Assembly: GCA_964528155.1 (NCBI GenBank)
Contig: CAZGRL010000179.1
Span: forward strand, 1 to 6,465
Source: G001797105 sp964528155
GTDB taxonomy: Bacteria > Chloroflexota > Anaerolineae > Anaerolineales > E44-bin32
DNA length: 6,465 nt
Direction: 5' to 3'
In this document: positions 1 through 6,328 of the stretch, piece by piece
Numbering within the stretch: the stretch's first letter is position 1
Layout of the letters: each line of letters starts with the position of its first letter
Notes under the pieces: model-generated
Database searches by the model: none
What the model saw: the letters and a program-made list of their open reading frames with translations, nothing else
Told to the model about the DNA's origin: nothing
Translations under genes and position numbers: made by a program

Positions 1-11
1 TCGAGTTACCT

Positions 12-54
12 ACGCCAACGTGAGGGGATGGTGCGTCCCTGGGTTGGCGTTTTT
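12..54 (+). terminator. Intrinsic terminator upstream of the csm operon
   Basis: A perfect 8-bp inverted repeat, ACGCCAAC at 12-19 and GTTGGCGT at 43-50, is followed directly by a T run (50-54) and, after two G, a second run of four T (57-60). Inside it a second helix can form: AGGG at 23-26 with CCCT at 37-40, extended by a G27-T36 wobble. The T tract lies only on the + strand side, so it should stop transcripts running rightward from a gene beyond the left edge. It insulates the operon and implies that cas10 has its own promoter. An attenuation role for a transcript starting further left cannot be excluded. Confidence 0.8.
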
Positions 55-121
55 GGTTTTGACTTGATCCACGAGTCCGATGATTGGTTTGTTCATTGGA
101 GTAATTCTACGGGAGGTGCTC
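55..121 (+). promoter_or_regulatory. Leader and probable promoter region of the csm operon
   Basis: This is the only space between the upstream terminator and the cas10 start, so the operon promoter probably lies here. A TTGACT at 59-64 matches five of six bases of the sigma-70 -35 consensus, but no good TATAAT-like hexamer lies 16-18 nt downstream. The region is AT-richer than the genes around it. No clear operator palindrome is visible. The promoter call rests on position and one half-site only. Confidence 0.3.
111..118 (+). promoter_or_regulatory. Ribosome binding site that fixes the cas10 start
   Basis: GGGAGGTG contains a full GGAGG core at 112-116, five bases before the ATG at 122. An in-frame ATG at 80 would add 14 residues, but no Shine-Dalgarno-like sequence precedes it. 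The start at 122 also places the HD motif at residues 15-16, where Csm1 proteins usually have it. Confidence 0.8.
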
Positions 122-2470
122 ATGACTGATGAATTGTTGAAAGTGGCGCTGGCGGCGTTGTTGCACGATGTGGGGAAAGTGTGGCAACGTGCAGGGCGAT
201 CAGGTACTCACCAGGAAATCGGAGCTGCCTTCATTGAGGCCATTGGAGGGATCTTCCCCTACGACTGGCTCGATGACTTGTGTGATGCTGTTGGTAATCA
301 TCACAAGCCAACAGCGCACAAGGAAATTGAGAAGATCGTTCGGGTGGCCGACTGGCTGGCTGCGCAGGAGCGAAAGGAGGAGCCGGGACCACGGCAGGAG
401 CCGGCTCAGACGCCGCTGGTTCCAACGGCAGCCAGGGTAGACCTGGGGGTTTGGGTCGAGGAGCGGGCGTGGGGGTATGGACTCAATCAGCTTTCTCTCG
501 ATCGTGAAACCTTGTTTCCAGCCGTTGGGGCCCGGGTTGGGCCGGAAAGTTACATGGGTCTGTGGAATCAGTTCACTGAGGATTTACAGAGGCTTGGACC
601 TCTCGACCGGCCCTCCAAGCTCGTTGGCCTTCTGGCTATACTGTGCAAGTATATGACGTTCGTGCCCTCGGCCACGCCCTGGGAGAAGGACGAAGAACAC
701 CGCACTTTGCCCGACATCTCTCTGTACGATCATCTCAGGGTGACCTGTGCCATCTCCGCTTGCTTGCATCGGCTTCCTTCAGATGACCTGGACGCCTTGC
801 ACCGGCGCGAAACAAGTGCTAGAGAGAAGCCGGTGGGATTGATGGTGCGTGGGGACTTCTCTGGCATTCAGAGTTTCATTTACCGCATTACTGCTTCTCG
901 CGTGGATGGGACGTTCGCTGGAGCTGCTCGCCGCCTGAGAGGTCGTTCTTTCTACCTCTCGCTGCTGATGGAGGTGGTGGCAGACTGGTTTGTCCGTGAA
1001 CTCGACCTGCCGACAGCCAACATTCTCTTCAACGGTGGGGGGCGCTTTGACCTGCTGGCACCTCTGAACGCCGAATCCAAGGTTCATAAGCTGAAGGAGG
1101 AATTGGATCGGTGGTTGCTGTCCAAGTTCTATGGCGAACTGGGGATTCAAATCGCCATAGAACCGGTGCAGGCCAATGACTTTGCTGACTTGAGGCGAGT
1201 CTATGGCGCTCTGGAAGACAAACTGGCAGCGAACAAGCAGCGGAAGTTCGAAGGATTCGTGCGGGGAAAGTACGAACCTGCCGAAAGGTTCCACGTGCCC
1301 GGCGAGCAACGCTACCACGCTTGCAATGTGTGTCACCTTACCTCGTTGGACAATCCGCGCGTGTGCGATGAATGTGAACTCCATCGAAGCATCGGGAGCA
1401 AATTACCGAGCACAAGCCACATTGCTTTTGTGTATGGTGATCCGCGAGGTCGCATTCCTCAAACGGCAACCACAATTTCTTTCAAGAAGCCTTTCAACAT
1501 GACCGTAGCTCTACTTAATGAAGAGCAAGAGGAAGCAACGACATTGCTGAAGCAAGCTCACGACGGGATGGGTGAAACAGTGTTGTTTCGCCTTAACAAC
1601 ACCGATTTCATCTATGATGACGCGCCTGCTGAAGTGGCCTTGAGCTTTCGTTTCCTAGCCAATGAGGCTCCGACAAAGCAAGACGGACAGGTGTTGGATT
1701 TCGATGAGATAGCGAAGCAAAGCCAGGGGGCGCAACTTCTGGGAGTATTAAAAGCGGATGTGGACCGACTGGGCTTCATCTTCAGCGAGGGTTTGGTAGG
1801 AACTCACATCAAGCCGACCATCTCTCGTGTATCCACCCTGAGCAGTGCCCTGGATCGCTTCTTTTCTGGCTGGCTCAACCGGCTTTGTCAGGGTGTGGCG
1901 GCCAATACCTTCTATACAGTCTACAGCGGTGGTGATGATATGTTTATCATTGGGCCTTGGGATAAGGTCCTGGAGTTGTCGCAGCAACTCTACACAGACT
2001 TTCGCAAATACACCTGCTGCAACGACGACGTCACACTATCAGCGGGTGTGTTACTTGTCAAGCCCCACTTTCCCATCCACCGCTTTGCCCAGTTGGTGGG
2101 GGAGGCCCTGCGCGACGCGAAGGAGGGCGGACGCAAGAGGATCACGGTCTTCGCCGAGACCGTCGAGTGGACTGACCCTACGGCTGGTTTCGAGCATCTG
2201 CTCGACTTTGGAGAGCGGCTGGCGGAAGGGGTCGAAAACCGGCGTTTGCCCAAGGGATTTGTGTATTTCTTGAAGCGGCTGCATGACGAGCATTTCGATG
2301 AAGAAGGTGGTGTGAACCCCATGTGGCTGCCTAAGTTTCATTATTCGGTGGCCCGTCGGGTCAGTGAGGAGGTGATTGAGGATCTTGATTTGTTGACCAA
2401 TGTGCTGAATATGATGAGGCACATTCAGGTGCCAGTGTCATACGTCAGTTTGAAGACTAGAAAGGAGTGA
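122..2470 (+). CDS. cas10: Type III-A CRISPR large subunit Cas10/Csm1 (HD nuclease and cyclic oligoadenylate synthase)
   Basis: This 782-residue protein is the signature subunit of the Csm complex, sensing target RNA and launching the DNase and second-messenger responses. The N-terminal HD domain shows H15-D16 in LLHDVGK, H30, an N59-H60-H61 motif and D77 in VADWLAAQERKE. A proline-rich linker follows (about residues 87-100). The first Palm domain starts near GDFSGIQSF (244-252). A zinc-binding site C401-X2-C404-X10-C415-X2-C418 separates the Palms. The second Palm has LKADVDRLG (543-551, metal ligands probably D546/D548) and the cyclase motif GGDD at 603-606. A basic GGRKR at 669-673 and a helical C-terminal domain follow. 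Length is typical of the family. Both active sites look intact, so ssDNA cleavage and cyclic oligoadenylate synthesis are expected in the cytoplasm. The stop codon is 4 nt before csm2, whose ribosome binding site lies in the last cas10 codons. The gene symbol csm1 is equivalent. Confidence 0.97.
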   Translation: MTDELLKVALAALLHDVGKVWQRAGRSGTHQEIGAAFIEAIGGIFPYDWLDDLCDAVGNHHKPTAHKEIEKIVRVADWLAAQERKEEPGPRQEPAQTPLVPTAARVDLGVWVEERAWGYGLNQLSLDRETLFPAVGARVGPESYMGLWNQFTEDLQRLGPLDRPSKLVGLLAILCKYMTFVPSATPWEKDEEHRTLPDISLYDHLRVTCAISACLHRLPSDDLDALHRRETSAREKPVGLMVRGDFSGIQSFIYRITASRVDGTFAGAARRLRGRSFYLSLLMEVVADWFVRELDLPTANILFNGGGRFDLLAPLNAESKVHKLKEELDRWLLSKFYGELGIQIAIEPVQANDFADLRRVYGALEDKLAANKQRKFEGFVRGKYEPAERFHVPGEQRYHACNVCHLTSLDNPRVCDECELHRSIGSKLPSTSHIAFVYGDPRGRIPQTATTISFKKPFNMTVALLNEEQEEATTLLKQAHDGMGETVLFRLNNTDFIYDDAPAEVALSFRFLANEAPTKQDGQVLDFDEIAKQSQGAQLLGVLKADVDRLGFIFSEGLVGTHIKPTISRVSTLSSALDRFFSGWLNRLCQGVAANTFYTVYSGGDDMFIIGPWDKVLELSQQLYTDFRKYTCCNDDVTLSAGVLLVKPHFPIHRFAQLVGEALRDAKEGGRKRITVFAETVEWTDPTAGFEHLLDFGERLAEGVENRRLPKGFVYFLKRLHDEHFDEEGGVNPMWLPKFHYSVARRVSEEVIEDLDLLTNVLNMMRHIQVPVSYVSLKTRKE

Positions 2471-2474
2471 GACC

Positions 2475-2906
2475 ATGCCTACATTGACGCCGAACAACGT
2501 TGTGGCCGAATTGAGTAAACGGCCCGAATCATTGTCCCAGGTCCTACAGGTGGAGGACTTTGCCGAACCTGGTTACCTGGCTGACCGTTTGGCCAGAGAC
2601 TACAAGGGTCGGTTGAAAGCGACCCAGTTGCGGCGGGTGTTCCACACTATCAAGGACATTGAGCGCGGCCTGAGAGGGGATGAGAAGCAGCCCCTAGATC
2701 AGAAGGAGCGAGCACGCATATTGCCACTGCTTCCTGAACTGGCTTACGCCCGCGGAAGGGACCTGATCCCACAGGACTTCTATGACTTGATGAGAGCCTG
2801 TATGAGTGCGGGCAAGCTGAAGACCGTAGGAGACTTCCGTCGTTTGACCCGCTTCTTGGAAGCTATACTCGGCTACCACAAGTACTACGAGAAGGGAGGC
2901 AAGTAA
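2475..2906 (+). CDS. csm2: Type III-A small subunit Csm2
   Basis: A 143-residue, largely helical protein without catalytic motifs, as expected for Csm2. In the Csm complex several copies form the inner filament alongside Csm3 and help stabilise the crRNA-target RNA duplex. Family landmarks are visible in order: a VEDFAEPGYLADRLA segment (26-40), TQLRRVF (50-56), LLPELAYARGR (85-95) and the C-terminal FLEAILGYHKYY (127-138). The length matches the usual 120-150 residues. The ATG at 2475 is preceded by AGGAG at 2463-2467 with a 7-nt spacer, inside the end of cas10. Only one base separates its stop from csm3, indicating tight co-translation. The sequence and the position between cas10 and csm3 agree. 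Confidence 0.93.
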   Translation: MPTLTPNNVVAELSKRPESLSQVLQVEDFAEPGYLADRLARDYKGRLKATQLRRVFHTIKDIERGLRGDEKQPLDQKERARILPLLPELAYARGRDLIPQDFYDLMRACMSAGKLKTVGDFRRLTRFLEAILGYHKYYEKGGK

Positions 2907-2907
2907 C

Positions 2908-3789
2908 ATGGATCTGGCATTCAAAGGCAAGTACATCATCAGCGGAGAGATTGTGTGCGAGACGGGTCTACACATCGGTGGCTCAACGGAGGGTTTCGAG
3001 ATAGGCGGAGTGGACAACCCCGTGATTCGTGACCCTTTGACTGAGTGGCCCTATATCCCTGGCTCTTCGCTCAAAGGGAAGCTGCGGCATCTCTTGGAGT
3101 GGAGCCTGGGAAAGAATGCCTACACTAAGAAGCCCCATCACTTTACCGAGGGAAAAGACAAGTCCAGCTTTGGACCGTGTAGTTGTGGCCGGTGTGAGGC
3201 TTGTGTGCTTTTCGGAACGACGCCTGAGGAGCCGAAAGGCATAGCCCCAGTGAAAGAGGGAGAGGAAGTGGGATTTGCCAGGACTCACATGGTCAAAGTA
3301 CAGAGGGGTGAGGAAGAGGAGGAGAGAACATACCGCATTGCTGGTCCCACGCGCCTCACCGTTCGCGATGCCTTCCCCACGCCCGAAACTCGTGATGAAT
3401 GGCAAGCCTGGCTGGGAAAGGGTATCTATACCGAGGTCAAAACCGAAAACGCTATTGATAGAGTGACCTCGGAGGCCAATCCCCGACCTATGGAACGGAT
3501 ACCTGCCGGATCTGCCTTCGCCTTTGAGATGATCTTCGACGACTATCGCGACGATGATGTGCAACTGCTCAAGAGCCTGTTCACAGCCATGCATTTACTG
3601 GAGAACAGCGCCCTGGGAGGCTCAGGCTCGCGGGGACATGGCAAGGTCAAGTTTGCCAACCTGGCTGTCGTATACCGTCCGTTGGAATACTACCGAAGCG
3701 GCGCGGGGGCGGTTCAGATCACCTTGCCGGGAGAAGGGAAGGACGTCAAGTCCATCCTGGCTGGCTTCGACGGCATACGCTGGGAGTGA
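2908..3789 (+). CDS. csm3: Type III-A backbone RNase subunit Csm3 (RAMP, Cas7 family), enlarged
   Basis: A 293-residue Cas7-type RAMP protein that should polymerise along the crRNA and cut bound target RNA at 6-nt intervals. The N-terminus has the family signature CETGLHIGGS (17-26) and GGVDNPVIRDP (33-43). D36 aligns with the catalytic Asp of other Csm3 proteins (D33 in Streptococcus thermophilus), so RNA cleavage is expected. YIPGSSLKGKLR (49-60), YTEVKTENAIDR (174-185), EANPRPMERIP (189-199) and the glycine-rich GGSGSRGHGKV loop (237-247) follow. Two features make it longer than the usual 210-250 residues. One is a cysteine cluster C91-X-C93-X2-C96-X2-C99, likely zinc-binding as in some archaeal Csm3. 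The other is an insertion at about 108-143 with an acidic EEEEE run, plus a C-terminal tail. The start has AAGGGAGG at 2892-2899, 8 nt upstream. Confidence 0.95.
   Translation: MDLAFKGKYIISGEIVCETGLHIGGSTEGFEIGGVDNPVIRDPLTEWPYIPGSSLKGKLRHLLEWSLGKNAYTKKPHHFTEGKDKSSFGPCSCGRCEACVLFGTTPEEPKGIAPVKEGEEVGFARTHMVKVQRGEEEEERTYRIAGPTRLTVRDAFPTPETRDEWQAWLGKGIYTEVKTENAIDRVTSEANPRPMERIPAGSAFAFEMIFDDYRDDDVQLLKSLFTAMHLLENSALGGSGSRGHGKVKFANLAVVYRPLEYYRSGAGAVQITLPGEGKDVKSILAGFDGIRWE
3782..3786 (+). promoter_or_regulatory. Ribosome binding site for the GTG start of csm4
   Basis: GGGAG lies in the last codons of csm3, nine bases before the GTG at 3796. It is the only plausible ribosome binding site for csm4 and supports the GTG rather than an internal start. 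It is shorter and further from the start than those of csm3 and csm5, so weaker initiation or coupling to csm3 translation is likely. Confidence 0.6.
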
Positions 3790-3795
3790 GAAGCT

Positions 3796-4911
3796 GTGGA
3801 AACATACGCGGTTTACCTCAAGCCCAGGGGCTCCCTCGCCAGTGAGGTGCACTCTGGGACGCTGTTCGGGGCGGTATGTTGGGCCATTGAGATTCTGGGC
3901 CTTACTGACCTGGGAGAACTGCTGCAAGGCTTCAACAATGACCCGTCCTTCGTCTTCAGTTCAGCCTTTCCCTGTCTTTGGTCCGAGGGCTCTGCAGTGC
4001 GGTTCTATCCCAAGCCGCAACTTCGTGGGTTGAGCAGAGAACAGGTGGAGAGGTTAGCGGAAGAGCAACCCCATAAGGAGCGAGATCTCCGTCCCAAGAA
4101 AGCCAAGTGGCAGGTCATCGGAAAGGCCAAGGCACTGCAGAAGGTTGACTATGTGTCCGAGCAAATCTTCCGGGAGTTGGTGCTAGGCCAGATGGACACA
4201 GAGGAGATGTGGCGGCGACTGAAAAAGACCGGCATGCAACCACGAGACATTGAGCAAGTGAGAGCAGCGTTGCTCACCACCGGCGAACGGGAGAGGATCG
4301 AGACTCAAGGCAGATTGGCACGCTTCAATAGGGAGGAGGACGTGCAGCGGAATCAAATTGATCGCGTGGCCGGGGCGACGGTGGAGGGATTGCTCTTCTT
4401 CGAGCGGCAGGTTTTCCTACGAGAGGGGGTAGCCGGCCTTTGGTTCCTGGTCAGGGCTCGTGATCTTTCTTTGCTGCAAGCGGCTTTCCGCTATCTGGCC
4501 GACACGGGTATTGGCGGGCGTCGCACCACGGGCAAGGGCCAGTTCGACATAGAAGTTGGCGAAGTACTTACGGTACCCGATGCTGGCGAAGAGGCCAATG
4601 CCTTCGTGGCGCTCTCGCGCTACCTGCCTGTGGATGGTGAATGGGACCGGGCAAGCGAGCCACTGAGCTACCAACTGATCAATTTGAGGGGGAAACACGA
4701 GGCCAAGTTCCCTGTCCCTTTGCGGCCACCCCAAAGGATGCCTCGCGTCTACAAGGAGTTGGTACGACCCTTTGCTGAAGGGAGTCTCTTCCCTCTGAGC
4801 AAACGCCGCGAGGTCTACGGGCAGATAGTGCCAGTAGGCGACGTCGGCGACCGGCAGGTTTGGCAGAATGGCCTGACTTTGCCAGTTTTCGCCAAAGTCG
4901 GGCAGGACTGA
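3796..4911 (+). CDS. csm4: Type III-A subunit Csm4 (RAMP, Cas5 family)
   Basis: A 371-residue RAMP protein expected to hold the crRNA 5' handle and join Cas10 to the Csm3 filament. It carries no nuclease motif, as is normal for Csm4. Landmarks are VHSGTLFGAVCWAI near the N-terminus (18-31), a basic helical region with KKAKWQVIGKAKALQKVDYV (101-120), NQIDRVAGATVEGLLFFE (186-203), the glycine-rich loop DTGIGGRRTTGKGQF (236-250) characteristic of Csm4, and a C-terminal strand NGLTLPVFAKV (358-368). The start is GTG, the only non-ATG start in the operon. It follows the csm3 stop by 6 nt and uses the ribosome binding site at 3782-3786. The charged helical stretch at about 130-180 looks longer than in compact Csm4 proteins. 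The C-terminus looks complete, so the non-coding gap that follows does not appear to be decayed csm4. Confidence 0.93.
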   Translation: METYAVYLKPRGSLASEVHSGTLFGAVCWAIEILGLTDLGELLQGFNNDPSFVFSSAFPCLWSEGSAVRFYPKPQLRGLSREQVERLAEEQPHKERDLRPKKAKWQVIGKAKALQKVDYVSEQIFRELVLGQMDTEEMWRRLKKTGMQPRDIEQVRAALLTTGERERIETQGRLARFNREEDVQRNQIDRVAGATVEGLLFFERQVFLREGVAGLWFLVRARDLSLLQAAFRYLADTGIGGRRTTGKGQFDIEVGEVLTVPDAGEEANAFVALSRYLPVDGEWDRASEPLSYQLINLRGKHEAKFPVPLRPPQRMPRVYKELVRPFAEGSLFPLSKRREVYGQIVPVGDVGDRQVWQNGLTLPVFAKVGQD

Positions 4912-5050
4912 TAGGCTGGGATTGGCTGAACGGAAGTGCACCGAACGCACCTCGCTGGGCGTGCTTATTGGAACGTCTACCGAGCTTGCTTCGAGCAGGT
5001 CTGGACTTCCCCACTCGCTGTTTCAGCGGCGGGTTAGTCGCGCCTGTCAT
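4912..5050 (+). other. Non-coding spacer between csm4 and csm5 with nested inverted repeats
   Basis: This is the only sizeable gap in the operon (153 nt to the csm5 start; the others are 1-16 nt). Inverted pairs inside it are GCTGAA 4925-4930 with TTCAGC 5022-5027, GGAAGT 4932-4937 with ACTTCC 5005-5010, GCAC 4947-4950 with GTGC 4961-4964, CTTGCT 4985-4990 with AGCAGG 4994-4999 (one wobble), and CGCTG 5016-5020 with CAGCG 5024-5028. The first two pairs nest and would enclose the next two hairpins; the last hairpin competes with the outer pair. No T run follows any stem, so it is not an intrinsic terminator. It could be a structured leader of csm5, a decayed small mobile element or an interspersed repeat. 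No convincing coding frame or promoter was found. Confidence 0.4.
5016..5028 (+). repeat. Short perfect hairpin upstream of csm5
   Basis: CGCTG-TTT-CAGCG forms a 5-bp perfect stem with a three-base loop, ending 22 bases before the csm5 Shine-Dalgarno sequence. It is too short to be significant alone. Its right arm overlaps the TTCAGC (5022-5027) that can pair with GCTGAA at 4925-4930, so the two foldings exclude each other. Confidence 0.35.
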
Positions 5051-5058
5051 TAAGGAGG
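5051..5058 (+). promoter_or_regulatory. Perfect Shine-Dalgarno sequence of csm5
   Basis: TAAGGAGG is a full-length match to the 16S rRNA anti-Shine-Dalgarno end, six bases before the ATG at 5065. It is the strongest ribosome binding site in the window and fixes the csm5 start. Because csm5 is separated from csm4 by 153 nt, it cannot rely on translational coupling, and a strong site of its own fits that arrangement. Confidence 0.85.
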
Positions 5059-5064
5059 CGATAG

Positions 5065-6312
5065 ATGAAGTTTGCTGAACCTGTTAACATCACTGTAGAG
5101 ACAGCGTCATCGGTGTTCATCGGGGATGGCGACGAGGTGAGGCCGCTGGGGTTTGTTCTCGATCGCCGAGTTGCCCACGTCCTCGACACCGACCGTTTTT
5201 TTCAAGGGTTGACCGAAGCCGAGCAGTCGCGCTATCTGGAGTGGATTGACCCGCTCCTGGTCCGTCTGGGCGAACTGGATGAACGCATCCGTCAGGCCGG
5301 GCGCAACCGAGAACTGCGGCGGCAGTTGAACCGTGAGCGTCGGCAGGCGGCGACGACCTTGTCCATTGAGACCTTCCTTCGCGACCGGCTGAGGGTCAAT
5401 CCGGTCCAGTTCGTCCGCTCGCGGGGCTGCGTGGCCTATTCCGTCCAGTTTGGTCCTCGGCCGCGGCACGATGGCTTCAGGACGTTCATGAAGGATGTGC
5501 GGCATAGGCCCTACATCCCCGGTACCGAGCTGAAGGGTGCACTGCGCACTGCTCTCATGTACATCATGTTAGAGGATGAGGCCAATTACAGACACCTGGA
5601 ACGAGAGTTGACTGGCTTTCGCTCGTTCTTGCTCGGCGGGGCGGGTCCACGCGACAAAGTCAGACGGTTTGCTGGGATTGCTGGGAAGGTGGAAGGCAAG
5701 GTCTTGCGTGGCCGGAAGAACGACGCCAAGTTCGATCTATTGAAGATGGTGCAGGTGACCGACGCCACATCCATATCCAGTCAGGCTTTGCGTTTGGAGA
5801 TGACCCAGTCAGCCGGGACGCACCGCTGGACAAAGACAGTGGTGGAGACCCTGAGAGCGGGCGCGAGGTGCGAATTCCAGATCACTTTGGGTGAGGGGCC
5901 GAAGTGGGTGTTGGAGCGACTGGGCCTGAACGAGAAGAGCCAGTGGTTATCACTAGAGAAGCTGTTGAGGGCCAGCTATGAGCGGTCGAAGGCAATTCTG
6001 GATGAGGAGGCGGATTACTTTGCCGATGAGCCGCAGATCTGGAATCAGATTGCCGATCTCCAACGGCAAAACCAGCCCACCAGCCCTTTGCTGCGGCTAG
6101 GGGCTGGCCAGGGTTTTCTGTCCACCACAATCGGCCTTCAGATCAAGCAGCGCGACGAGCGCTTGTTCGATGAGGCCGTGCGGGAGGGCGTGTCCTTCCA
6201 GCGCCGCTGGAGAACTGAACCCGGCAACTTTCCCAAGACCCGCCGAGTGATGACCGGACGCGGGGATGAACTGATCAGTTTGTTGGGGTGGCTGAAATTG
6301 CGTACCAGGTAA
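5065..6312 (+). CDS. csm5: Type III-A subunit Csm5 (RAMP, Cas7-like cap of the backbone)
   Basis: A 415-residue RAMP protein expected to cap the Csm3 filament at the crRNA 3' end; in characterised systems Csm5 also takes part in crRNA 3' trimming by recruiting host nucleases. Signatures in order are VETASSVFIGDGDEVRPLGF (11-30, the TPVHIGSG-type opening), PYIPGTELKGALRTAL (149-164), DLLKMVQVTDA (224-234), LRLGAGQGF (343-351), PKTRR (390-394) and a terminal LGWLKL (407-412). A charged, Arg/Glu-rich helical stretch at about 48-110 separates the opening from the IPG motif. Length is typical for Csm5 (about 350-450). It starts 153 nt after csm4 and ends 16 nt before the next gene, so it belongs to the same operon unless a hidden promoter lies in the gap. 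Confidence 0.94.
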   Translation: MKFAEPVNITVETASSVFIGDGDEVRPLGFVLDRRVAHVLDTDRFFQGLTEAEQSRYLEWIDPLLVRLGELDERIRQAGRNRELRRQLNRERRQAATTLSIETFLRDRLRVNPVQFVRSRGCVAYSVQFGPRPRHDGFRTFMKDVRHRPYIPGTELKGALRTALMYIMLEDEANYRHLERELTGFRSFLLGGAGPRDKVRRFAGIAGKVEGKVLRGRKNDAKFDLLKMVQVTDATSISSQALRLEMTQSAGTHRWTKTVVETLRAGARCEFQITLGEGPKWVLERLGLNEKSQWLSLEKLLRASYERSKAILDEEADYFADEPQIWNQIADLQRQNQPTSPLLRLGAGQGFLSTTIGLQIKQRDERLFDEAVREGVSFQRRWRTEPGNFPKTRRVMTGRGDELISLLGWLKLRTR

Positions 6313-6315
6313 CAA

Positions 6316-6320
6316 GGGAG
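6316..6320 (+). promoter_or_regulatory. Ribosome binding site of the gene cut by the right edge
   Basis: GGGAG in the sequence just after the csm5 stop lies eight bases before the ATG at 6329. Its presence supports the open frame at the right edge as a real gene co-transcribed with csm5. Confidence 0.65.
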
Positions 6321-6328
6321 AGAAAACG

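Noticed and set aside
12..50. Palindromic left-edge sequence as a CRISPR repeat unit
   Set aside because: It occurs once in the window, there is no spacer-repeat periodicity, and the T run after the stem fits a terminator better.
80..121. In-frame upstream ATG that would extend Cas10 by 14 residues
   Set aside because: No ribosome binding site precedes it, while GGGAGG lies at the right distance before the ATG at 122, and the extra residues do not resemble the Csm1 N-terminus.
779..1384. 201-codon minus-strand open frame inside cas10
   Set aside because: It lies fully antisense to the conserved first Palm and zinc finger region; its composition and lack of a ribosome binding site mark it as a shadow.
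2983..3594. 203-codon minus-strand open frame inside csm3
   Set aside because: It is antisense to strongly conserved Csm3 motifs and has no recognisable domain.
5016..5028. CGCTG/CAGCG hairpin as a terminator splitting the operon before csm5
   Set aside because: The stem is only 5 bp and is followed by GCGGGTTAGT rather than a T run, so intrinsic termination is not expected.
4679..5050. 123-codon minus-strand open frame over the csm4 end and spacer
   Set aside because: It is mostly antisense to the conserved csm4 coding region, very rich in Arg, Ser and Pro, and has no family resemblance. It is a shadow frame, although the spacer part could belong to a repeat.
4860..5078. 72-codon + strand open frame across the csm4 end and the spacer
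   Set aside because: It starts inside csm4 in another frame, has no ribosome binding site, overlaps the csm5 start, and its translation shows no recognisable motif. The csm4 C-terminus is complete without it, so a frameshifted extension is unlikely.
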